From: CAYRFF01 sp964423575
GTDB taxonomy: Bacteria > Bacteroidota > Bacteroidia > Chitinophagales > Saprospiraceae
NCBI GenBank assembly: GCA_964423575.1
Contig: CAYRFF010000008.1
Location: 1-64,000 of the forward strand
Reading direction: 5' to 3'
DNA length: 64,000 bases
Part shown: positions 17,989 to 25,573 of the stretch, piece by piece
How the letters are laid out: each line of letters opens with the position of its first letter
Position numbering within the stretch: the first letter of the stretch is position 1
Program-made: the position numbers and the translations under genes
The notes under the pieces: generated by a model
Databases searched by the model: none
What the model was told of the DNA's origin: nothing
Seen by the model: the letters and a program-made list of their open reading frames with translations, nothing else

Positions 17989-20457
17989 ATGAATCGTGAT
18001 GAGCTCTACAAAATATTAGGGTACGTCATTTTAAATATATTTTTCATATCGGGTGTTGCGGCACAATCTCTTTATACCGAATATGAAGTATTGACAAATG
18101 ATACGCTAATTTCAGAACCCTATACAGGGGTGAGTGAGATGGTTGTGTTTTATCCCAAAAACGGATCCCTTAGATTACAAAAACACCAAGGAAATCAGTT
18201 TGAATTTAGATACATACCATCTGAAGACTTTATCGGACAGGATACTTTTACACTTGAGTATCTCACCGAATATCGTGGCAGTCTGAAATACCTGCACGCA
18301 GTAATTAATGTCAGCGAGTCTTTCGTATATGCTTCCGACGACTTTACCGTCCTTGAAATGAATTGCGATTATACTTATATCGATGTCTTAGGAAATGATT
18401 TCTCCACAAGTGGAGAAATATTTGTTGGTGGATTTCCTTTCAGAGACAATCTTTATGTCGATGTGAGCAATGGACTTGATTCGGTCTTTGTCAAACCGGT
18501 CGCCGGTTATGCCGGTCCGGCGCGTTTAATCTATCAAGTATGTGATGATTTAAATAACTGTAGCACCGCAAATCTGAATATTCTTGTGGTAGATCCGGAT
18601 GCTGAAACCTCTTCTGATTCATTGTATCTACAGACATCAAGTAATAAATCGGTGAACTTTTACATGGCTGAAACCGGCTTTGAATTAGGAGTAACCCCAT
18701 CATTAGGTGTCGTAGATGAATTTTTTGATGGCTATATGCATACCTATTCGCCGTTTCAGAATATTGACGGGAAAGACACATTGGTATATTCCAACGGTAC
18801 TAACTCCAAGACCGTCTTTATTGAAATAATTAAGGAACAGTGGATTAATACTTTTGTGGTAGATGATTATTTCTATACCTACCCTGGGGATACGATAACT
18901 TTTGATGTCTTTGAAAATGATCTGGTTAAGAATGGTAGTATCAGAAACTTTGTAAACCCGACTAGAGGTGAGTTGACGAGAATAAGAAACGGGGAATTTT
19001 CTTATGTTGCTCCTGAGACGCCCGGCTTGTACTCTTTCACTTATCAGGCATGTATAGGTAGCAATAATTGTGAAATCGGGTTTGTAAGTCTATATGTAGG
19101 AACATTAGCTCCGGAAGGCTTATACAGATACAATCTAGCTACTCTGAAAAACAGACCATTTGTAATTAACTACGATATACCCTTATCAAATTTCAATTTT
19201 ATTGTAAGTCAGGCTCCGCAGAATGGAAGTATTCAGATATATGAGGGCTTTGACACATTAAACATTGGATGCGAGGCTGTAAAAGGTTATAATCTTGTGA
19301 CGTACACTCCTAATCACAACTTTGCCGGAACTGATTTATTTGAACTTCAATTCTGTGCTCAAAATGACGAATGTCAGACTGTAAAGGTTGAGATGGTTGT
19401 AGTTGATAAAGAACTTGATCCGGAATCATGCATTTGCGTGAATAACTGTGTATGGCCGGGTGATTTGAATGCTGACGGAAAAGTCGATATGCTGGACTTA
19501 CTTACGTTTGGATGGCACTTGGGTGAAAGAGGAGACGAAAGACCATTTGCTGACAAGCATAGCTGGCATGCGCAATTTAGCCCCAACTGGAAGAAAGAAA
19601 GCATTTTTGGGTCCGACCTGAAGCATTTAGATAGTGATGGAAACGGTGTGATTGAGCAAAATGATATTGCTGCAATTGAAGAATTCTTTAATAAGAGAAA
19701 TGACATTGCACCTCCGACCAAGCCTGCAATAAAGGAATTCCCTATAAATCTGAGATACAAAGGAACTGAAGCTCCTGAAGTAGGAGATTATGTCGAGTTT
19801 GATATCGTTGCCGGAAATGAGCAGTATCCTGCTAATTTCTTACACGGTCTTTCATTGCGCTATGATGTTGACCCTATGACAGTTGACACTTCCAGTCTTG
19901 ACTTGTGGTTTACTACTGAATCTTTTATTTCTTATGACGCATCTGTTGCTTCTCTGTCGATAAGAGATGGCAGAACGATAAATGCAGGAATAACAAGACT
20001 AGATAAGTTTGCACCGACAGGATTTGGAGTGATTGGAGTTCTTGGGATAATCATAGAAGATGATTTGGATGGAATTTATACTGACAAATATCTTCCAGTA
20101 AGAATCCAGATGAATAATTCACACTTGGTAGACGGATTTGGAAATGTGTATGAAATTGTTTCTGAAGAGTACGTATTGAATGTAAGGACGGATAAGGTAG
20201 AGAATCGCAAGCAGAAGCTTTCAGTTTTCCCTAACCCTGCTCAATCAGGACAGCAGATTAATGCACGTTTCAATCCAGTTAAATCCGATGCTGAGATTTC
20301 AGTATATGCAATGGATGGAAGCCTTATTCACAGAGAGATAGTGTCTGAAGGTACCTATAGTTATGAATACACACATTCATTGAATGGCGGTGTGTACATT
20401 ATGACTATTAAGGAGAATGATGTTATCGCTACACAGAAATTTATCATTGCCAGATAA
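17989..20457 (+). CDS. Ig-like and dockerin-like T9SS-exported protein
   Basis: This is an 822-residue secreted protein. It has an N-terminal signal anchor (VILNIFFISGVAAQS), then several cadherin/Ig-like beta-sandwich modules with the recurring form 'DDY or DDF ... VFENDL or VLGNDF' (residues about 110 and 300). A paired calcium-binding segment of dockerin type I style follows: DLNADGKVDMLDLL starts at Asp492, and a second loop LDSDGNGVIEQND lies about 55 residues later. After a cohesin-like beta region comes a T9SS type A sorting domain (about 745-822, SVFPNPAQ... to KFIIAR). It is likely a surface adhesin or scaffold. No cohesin or glycosidase partner is visible in the window. Confidence 0.87.
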   Translation: MNRDELYKILGYVILNIFFISGVAAQSLYTEYEVLTNDTLISEPYTGVSEMVVFYPKNGSLRLQKHQGNQFEFRYIPSEDFIGQDTFTLEYLTEYRGSLKYLHAVINVSESFVYASDDFTVLEMNCDYTYIDVLGNDFSTSGEIFVGGFPFRDNLYVDVSNGLDSVFVKPVAGYAGPARLIYQVCDDLNNCSTANLNILVVDPDAETSSDSLYLQTSSNKSVNFYMAETGFELGVTPSLGVVDEFFDGYMHTYSPFQNIDGKDTLVYSNGTNSKTVFIEIIKEQWINTFVVDDYFYTYPGDTITFDVFENDLVKNGSIRNFVNPTRGELTRIRNGEFSYVAPETPGLYSFTYQACIGSNNCEIGFVSLYVGTLAPEGLYRYNLATLKNRPFVINYDIPLSNFNFIVSQAPQNGSIQIYEGFDTLNIGCEAVKGYNLVTYTPNHNFAGTDLFELQFCAQNDECQTVKVEMVVVDKELDPESCICVNNCVWPGDLNADGKVDMLDLLTFGWHLGERGDERPFADKHSWHAQFSPNWKKESIFGSDLKHLDSDGNGVIEQNDIAAIEEFFNKRNDIAPPTKPAIKEFPINLRYKGTEAPEVGDYVEFDIVAGNEQYPANFLHGLSLRYDVDPMTVDTSSLDLWFTTESFISYDASVASLSIRDGRTINAGITRLDKFAPTGFGVIGVLGIIIEDDLDGIYTDKYLPVRIQMNNSHLVDGFGNVYEIVSEEYVLNVRTDKVENRKQKLSVFPNPAQSGQQINARFNPVKSDAEISVYAMDGSLIHREIVSEGTYSYEYTHSLNGGVYIMTIKENDVIATQKFIIAR

Positions 20458-20462
20458 TTTTT

Positions 20463-20475
20463 AGCTTTCGCAAAT
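20463..20475 (+). repeat. Dispersed motif GCTTNCGCAAAT, copy 3
   Basis: AGCTTTCGCAAAT is an exact core that fills most of the 19-base gap between two convergent genes. Confidence 0.75.
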
Positions 20476-20476
20476 T

Positions 20477-21331
20477 TCATCTGAGTATTTCATTCCAGGC
20501 TGCAATAGTTTGGCTTGAATAACTGTGCCCAAACAGTATTACATGGACAAGCAGGTAGTAGAACTGAAAGAAAGGGATTCGTTTTTCCCAGCCCAACTCT
20601 AGTGGCATAAATTCATTGTACTCTGAATAAAACCTGGCATTAAAACCCCCAAAGAGCTTTGACATTGCAATATCCATTTCTCTATGTCCATAATATGAAG
20701 CCGGATCTATGAGCCAAGCCTCGGATTTATCATCGACCAGATAATTTCCGGCCCATAAATCACCATGAATCAATACCGGTTCTTCTTGTGGAACCTTTAT
20801 GTTAATTGAATTTATGAAACGAGATTCTTCTTTTATCATTTCTAATGGGAGATCGTTATTCTCACTAGCTACTTTTAGCAGTGGAAGAATCCGGTTAAAC
20901 CAGTAAAATTCGGCCCATGAGGTTCTCCGACTATTATCCAGTTTGATAGTGGCGATATAATTATCCTTATCCAATCCGTATTGAGTAGCGCTATGACTAT
21001 GAAGCCTGAACAGCACATCAGCTAAGTCCGACTTTGCTGAACCAGCGTCCCTTATATAAAACATGATAAAGCCCGGTAATTGCTCATGGCTGAAAACAAT
21101 AGGCGTCCTGACACCTATTTCATTGAAATACAATAGTGATTCAACTTCCCTTTGCAACATTTCTCTTTTCCTTTGGTCGGAGGAGGCTGTATATTTGAAA
21201 ATGAAGTGATTTTCGGCATTATCAGTAAGGACACAGCGTTCTATCCCGTGGCTTGAACCATGATGTTGTTTAAACTGTAAATCCTTCCCGCTAAGAGAGT
21301 TTAATAAGACAATAGTCTCGTCAATTGTCAT
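20477..21331 (-). CDS. Fructosamine kinase family protein
   Basis: This 284-residue protein belongs to the aminoglycoside-phosphotransferase-like fold. The catalytic loop HGDLWAGN is at 189-196 with Asp191 as base, and the metal-binding IDPASYYGHREMDIAM follows, which is the fructosamine-3-kinase signature pattern. The family phosphorylates protein-bound fructosamines or ribulosamines, allowing repair of glycated proteins in the cytoplasm. Its start is 3 bases from the stop of the response-regulator gene upstream on the same strand, so it is probably the last gene of that unit, though a functional link is not obvious. Its 3' end is 19 bases from a convergent gene. Confidence 0.92.
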   Translation of the reverse strand: MTIDETIVLLNSLSGKDLQFKQHHGSSHGIERCVLTDNAENHFIFKYTASSDQRKREMLQREVESLLYFNEIGVRTPIVFSHEQLPGFIMFYIRDAGSAKSDLADVLFRLHSHSATQYGLDKDNYIATIKLDNSRRTSWAEFYWFNRILPLLKVASENNDLPLEMIKEESRFINSINIKVPQEEPVLIHGDLWAGNYLVDDKSEAWLIDPASYYGHREMDIAMSKLFGGFNARFYSEYNEFMPLELGWEKRIPFFQFYYLLVHVILFGHSYSSQTIAAWNEILR

Positions 21332-21334
21332 TAT

Positions 21335-22078
21335 TTATATCCTATTCTGATTTACGATAACCATCAGATCATCCCTATAGCTTTTGCCGACAGGCAAACT
21401 GACAGATTTCCCTTTTTCTATAACTTCCACCATATTCCCGCTCACAGCTTCAATTCTACTGATAGCTACAATATATGATCTATGGATTCTCAGAAATTTA
21501 TCTTTGGGAAGAGCTTGATCCAGGAATTTCATGGTCTGTAATGTAACTATTCTATCTTGTTCCCGCTTGATTATTACATAATCTTTTAAGCCTTCTATAT
21601 ATAGTATCTCATCGTAAGCCACCTTAATCAATTTTTTATCAGCTTTTACATAGATGAAATCATGAGAATCTGACCCGGTTTTCTGTTGTGTTTTTCCTGC
21701 CGACTCGAGTTCGATTTCTTCAATTGCTCTATTTATTGCTTTTAAAAGTCTGTCAAATGAAATCGGTTTGAGTAAATAATCTGTCACCGCAAGCTCAAAT
21801 CCTTCAATTGCATAATCCGGATAGGCCGTTGTGAAAATTATCTTAGGAGGATTTTGTAGCATTTTGGCATATTCTATACCACTTAACTGAGGCATTTCTA
21901 TATCCATAAGGAGGATATCAACTTCATTGGCTCGTAGGATTTCATTTGCTGAAATTGCGTCTTCACATGAAGCTACCAGGTTTATTTCAGGGATGCGAGA
22001 AAGATGAGCCTCAAGTACTTCACGTGCTAAGGGCTCATCGTCGACGATTACTACGTGAAAAGTGTTTTTATTGTTCAT
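21335..22078 (-). CDS. LytTR-family response regulator
   Basis: This 247-residue transcriptional regulator has an N-terminal receiver domain (acidic pocket D13-D14, phosphoacceptor D59 in MDIEMPQ, and Lys in LLKPIS) and a C-terminal LytTR DNA-binding domain (DKKLIKVAYDEILYIEG through FLRIHRSYIV). LytTR regulators bind direct repeats and often control envelope, competence or secreted-protein genes. It is encoded 10 bases downstream of its likely sensor kinase at 22089-23129. Its targets are not visible here. Confidence 0.95.
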   Translation of the reverse strand: MNNKNTFHVVIVDDEPLAREVLEAHLSRIPEINLVASCEDAISANEILRANEVDILLMDIEMPQLSGIEYAKMLQNPPKIIFTTAYPDYAIEGFELAVTDYLLKPISFDRLLKAINRAIEEIELESAGKTQQKTGSDSHDFIYVKADKKLIKVAYDEILYIEGLKDYVIIKREQDRIVTLQTMKFLDQALPKDKFLRIHRSYIVAISRIEAVSGNMVEVIEKGKSVSLPVGKSYRDDLMVIVNQNRI

Positions 22079-22088
22079 TATTATGTGC

Positions 22089-23129
22089 TTAATTTAATTT
22101 GATATTCATAGATATACTGTATGAGTCAGATTTTTCTTCTATTTTTAAACTATGTGTTGTTGGATATAGGAGTTCCAGCCTTCGCTTAATATTCTGTAAT
22201 CCAATTCCACCGGTTACGACACCATCGTCTCGTAATTGCTTTAAATCTACTTCCGGTTTGCTATTAGTGACATAGAAATCTAGGCTATCTTCCTTGATGT
22301 TAAGCTGAACCTCAATAAAGCCCTCCTCAATATGTCTGTTTACCCCATGTTTAAAAGCATTTTCCAGAAAAGGAGTAAATAATAATGGAGCGATTTCAAT
22401 TCCTTCGGGCTGTCCATTCATATCGAAATGAATGTCGACCTTATCATTATACCGCAACCTCTCCAATTCCAAATAATTTCTGATATAATCTACCTCCTTG
22501 CTGAGAGGAACACTCTTATCATTACACTCATATAACATATAACGCATAATTTCCGATAATCGGATAACGATTTCAGGCGCTCTATCAGATTTCTTGAGTG
22601 TAAGGGCGTACAGGCTGTTTAAAGTATTAAAGAGAAAATGAGGATTTATTTGCGAGCGAAGGAATCTCAACTCCGACTGCATGTTTTCATTCTCCATAAT
22701 ACGCATATCCTTTTCTTGTTGAAACCAGTCATAGACCATCTTCAATAAAGTGGAAATCCCCAGAATTGCTAACATCGCAAAGAAAATGGCCCAATGTGAT
22801 TTTATTATTTCTTGTTGAATACTGAGCTTGCCATTGTAAATATAATAGGTTAGGAGAGTCCTGATAGGACTTAAGGTCAGGGTGAAGGCAATTGCTGTTA
22901 CTATGTAAAATACTAACTTATTATGCGATAAGTATCTGGGAATAAGGTAATATAAATTGAAATAGACTATAGCAAACAGGCTAGTAAGAGTTACCAATGC
23001 ACTTAAAATAGAGGGTAGAACCTGTGTAGATTCATAGTAAAACCCAATCAGAAGGATTAATGCCAGAATCCAAAATAGTATATGAAGTATTATTTGATTG
23101 GTAAAAACCTTCTGCAGTTTTCCCCTCAT
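22089..23129 (-). CDS. LytS-type sensor histidine kinase
   Basis: This 346-residue inner-membrane kinase has four predicted transmembrane helices (about 13-31, 40-60, 72-92 and 112-130), a short linker coil and the LytS/YehU-type kinase core. The phosphoaccepting His164 lies in INPHFLFNTLNSL; the ATP-binding lobe shows PFLENAFKHG (N-box) and GGIGLQNIKRRLELLYP (G-box). The family usually senses membrane or cell-wall state and signals to a LytTR regulator, here the next gene. There is no extracytoplasmic sensor domain, so the stimulus is probably perceived in the membrane. Confidence 0.94.
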   Translation of the reverse strand: MRGKLQKVFTNQIILHILFWILALILLIGFYYESTQVLPSILSALVTLTSLFAIVYFNLYYLIPRYLSHNKLVFYIVTAIAFTLTLSPIRTLLTYYIYNGKLSIQQEIIKSHWAIFFAMLAILGISTLLKMVYDWFQQEKDMRIMENENMQSELRFLRSQINPHFLFNTLNSLYALTLKKSDRAPEIVIRLSEIMRYMLYECNDKSVPLSKEVDYIRNYLELERLRYNDKVDIHFDMNGQPEGIEIAPLLFTPFLENAFKHGVNRHIEEGFIEVQLNIKEDSLDFYVTNSKPEVDLKQLRDDGVVTGGIGLQNIKRRLELLYPTTHSLKIEEKSDSYSISMNIKLN

Positions 23130-23507
23130 GCGTCAATATTTTTCTACTGTGTAATAAGCATTAAATTAGTTATTCTTTCAAAGCAGGTATGAAAATACTC
23201 GATTTAATGCCAAATAACTCAGACCAAAGCAGTGCTTGTCATAAATTAATCCGTGCACAAGTTCGTATTTTTACTTGTAAGACATTTGCGAAAGCTTAAA
23301 AAAATAAAATCTAATCCTAAGAAAGGACGCTATGATTTAGAGATTGGAGCCAAATGACAGCAAGGAAAACATTTGACAGATTTCATAATTATAAAAAATT
23401 AAGTACATTTACTCTGTATGCTGTTGGAAGAGTTAAACTAATGGCAATCGAAAACCATTCTCTTCTGTGTTGTGATGGAGAGAATAAATTATATTTAAAA
23501 AAGACGT
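23130..23507. other. Divergent gap between the LytS-type kinase gene and folE
   Basis: In 378 bases I see no convincing gene. A short frame at 23354-23539 overlaps the folE start and has no recognisable protein. The region contains motif copy 4 and must hold both divergent promoters; no strong TAnnTTTG box was found. Confidence 0.5.
23283..23296 (-). repeat. Dispersed motif GCTTNCGCAAAT, copy 4
   Basis: CATTTGCGAAAGCT is an exact core with both preferred flanks, intergenic, upstream of folE. Confidence 0.75.
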
Positions 23508-24104
23508 ATGAATTATATAAGGAAAGATATTTACAATGAGGAAGTCATAGGAAAGACTCGCGAATTGTATGAAGAAATTTTAAAAACAACTAGTGAAGAT
23601 ATAGGTAGAGAGGGCTTGATTAAGACTCCGGAGCGGGCAGCAAAGGCTTTTCATTTTCTGACCCAGGGATATGAGCAGGATCCGGAAGCAATATTGAAAT
23701 CTGCTTTATTTCACGGAGATTACGATGAGATGGTATTGGTCAAGGATATTGAACTTTACAGTTTATGCGAGCACCACATGTTACCATTTTATGGGAAAGC
23801 TCATATAGGATACATTCCTAACGGGAAAATTGTAGGTTTAAGTAAGATTCCGAGAGTTGTAGATGTATTTGCGCGTAGGTTGCAGGTACAGGAGAGATTA
23901 ACCAGAGATATATTGAATTGCATTACAGATACATTGAAGCCACAGGGTGTTGCTATCGTTATCGAAGCAAAGCACATGTGCATGATGATGCGCGGTATTG
24001 AGAAACAGAATTCTCTTACCACTACTTCCGCATTTACTGGAAACTTTAAAAATGTGGAAACCAGAAATGAATTTCTTAAATTAACTGTCAGTAATTTACA
24101 TTGA
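23508..24104 (+). CDS. folE: GTP cyclohydrolase I
   Basis: This 198-residue enzyme converts GTP to 7,8-dihydroneopterin triphosphate, the first step of folate (and tetrahydrobiopterin) synthesis, in the cytoplasm. The zinc ligands are visible: Cys87 and His90 in LCEHHMLPF and Cys158 in HMCMMMRG. The GKAHIGYIP and GLSKIPRVVDVFARRLQVQE segments are the family signature. The length is normal. The gene begins at ATG 23508 (MNYIRKDIYNEE) and is followed after one base by fabD, so the two are co-transcribed. folP, a later gene of the same pathway, is at 46864 in this window. Confidence 0.98.
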   Translation: MNYIRKDIYNEEVIGKTRELYEEILKTTSEDIGREGLIKTPERAAKAFHFLTQGYEQDPEAILKSALFHGDYDEMVLVKDIELYSLCEHHMLPFYGKAHIGYIPNGKIVGLSKIPRVVDVFARRLQVQERLTRDILNCITDTLKPQGVAIVIEAKHMCMMMRGIEKQNSLTTTSAFTGNFKNVETRNEFLKLTVSNLH

Positions 24105-24105
24105 T

Positions 24106-24981
24106 ATGAAAAGTGCTTATGTGTTTCCGGGGCAGGCGTCCCAACATGTCGGAATGGGGAAGGATTTATATGATTCCAGTGAAATGGCACGTACATTATT
24201 TGAACGGGCTAATGAAATTCTGGGATTTGATATTACCGATGTAATGTTTAACGGTACGGAAGAAGACCTGAAAAGAACAGATGTCGCGCAGCCGGCCGTT
24301 TTTCTGAACTCTATTATCAGGTGGCTTGTTGCAGATGAGGTAGATGATTTGTTTTGTGTAGGAGGACATTCTCTGGGTGAATATTCAGCTCTTGTTGCTT
24401 GTCATGCAGTTTCTTTTACCGATGCTCTGGAACTGGTCAAACTGCGTGCCGATGAAATGCAGAAAGCTTGTGAAATAAATCCGGGTACAATGGCTGCTGT
24501 CTTAGGATTGGAGAATGAAGTTATCGAGAAAATTACTTCTGAAATATCAGAAGTCGTCATTCCTGCAAACTATAATACTCCTGGACAATTAGTAATTTCA
24601 GGAACATTTGGAGGAATTGAAGAGGCATGTAAAAGATTGACAGAAGCAGGAGCAAAACGCTGCTTACCTCTGAAGGTGGGTGGAGCATTCCATTCACCTT
24701 TAATGGAACCTGCCAAAGAGCAATTGGCGTATAAAATCCGTGATACGCAATTTCAGGATGCGCTAGTGCCGATTTATCAGAATGTAACCGGAAAACCAGT
24801 TACAAATAGTGAAGAAATCAAGCAGAATCTGATAAGTCAATTATCACAGCCTGTAAGATGGACGCAGACTATGGAAAATATGATTGCAGATGGTGTCGAA
24901 CAGTTTGTAGAGGTAGGAGGGAATGTGATTTTAGGATTTGTAAAACGAATTGACAGGAAATTCCCTACTGCAACATTGTAA
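24106..24981 (+). CDS. fabD: Malonyl-CoA:ACP transacylase
   Basis: This 291-residue enzyme loads malonyl units from CoA onto acyl carrier protein for fatty-acid elongation in the cytoplasm. Family marks are GQASQHVGMG near the N-terminus, the nucleophile Ser89 in GGHSLGEYSAL, an Arg in the KLRADEMQ segment, and the general-base His196 in GGAFHSPLM. The length matches FabD. It sits between folE and a yqgE homologue with gaps of 1 and 10 bases, a compact three-gene cluster. Confidence 0.97.
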   Translation: MKSAYVFPGQASQHVGMGKDLYDSSEMARTLFERANEILGFDITDVMFNGTEEDLKRTDVAQPAVFLNSIIRWLVADEVDDLFCVGGHSLGEYSALVACHAVSFTDALELVKLRADEMQKACEINPGTMAAVLGLENEVIEKITSEISEVVIPANYNTPGQLVISGTFGGIEEACKRLTEAGAKRCLPLKVGGAFHSPLMEPAKEQLAYKIRDTQFQDALVPIYQNVTGKPVTNSEEIKQNLISQLSQPVRWTQTMENMIADGVEQFVEVGGNVILGFVKRIDRKFPTATL

Positions 24982-24991
24982 AATATAAATT

Positions 24992-25552
24992 ATGGGATAT
25001 TATGAGATAGAAGGCGGCAAGTTGTTATTGGCAGAGCCTTTTATGTATGAAAAAAGTTTTAAACGCGGTGTCATCATGATATGTGAACATGTCCATGAAG
25101 AAGGCACATTGGGTTTTATACTTAATAAGCCATTGGATGTCCATGTCGATGAGCTGATATCAGATTTTCCTAAAATGGATGCACCGGTTTTCTATGGAGG
25201 ACCGGTTGCAACCAATTCATTACATTTTCTTCATAATGTCGGAAACCTTATTGACGGTAGTCAGGAAATTGCTCAGGGCGTATACTGGGGAGGAGATTAT
25301 GAAAAATTAAAATTCTTGATAAACGCTGATCTTGTGAAATCTGAAAATATCCGCTTCTTTGTAGGGTATTCGGGATGGTCAGCAGGCCAGTTAAAAGAGG
25401 AAATGTTAATGGGTTCCTGGATTGCAGCGGATGGCCACGCTAATTATCTTTTTAAATCCAAGCCATCACAATTATGGCAACAGGTGATGTTTAACAAAGG
25501 GAACCACTATACGGTACTAGCGGGTATGCCGGATCCTGTAAACTGGAATTAA
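24992..25552 (+). CDS. YqgE/AlgH family protein
   Basis: This 186-residue cytoplasmic protein shows the UPF0301 pattern: an N-terminal LLLAEPFMYEKSFKRGVIMI, then GTLGFILNKPLD, FYGGPV, and RFFVGYSGWSAGQLKEE, which is the best conserved stretch. The biochemical role is not known; AlgH of Pseudomonas was named for an effect on alginate gene expression. It is the last gene of the folE-fabD cluster and converges on the helix-hairpin-helix protein gene 21 bases away. Confidence 0.95.
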   Translation: MGYYEIEGGKLLLAEPFMYEKSFKRGVIMICEHVHEEGTLGFILNKPLDVHVDELISDFPKMDAPVFYGGPVATNSLHFLHNVGNLIDGSQEIAQGVYWGGDYEKLKFLINADLVKSENIRFFVGYSGWSAGQLKEEMLMGSWIAADGHANYLFKSKPSQLWQQVMFNKGNHYTVLAGMPDPVNWN

Positions 25553-25573
25553 GAGATATCCGGAAATAAATAG

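Noticed and set aside
23354..23539. 61-codon open frame on the plus strand before folE
   Set aside because: It overlaps the folE start in another frame, has no recognisable protein features, and lies in a region expected to hold promoters.
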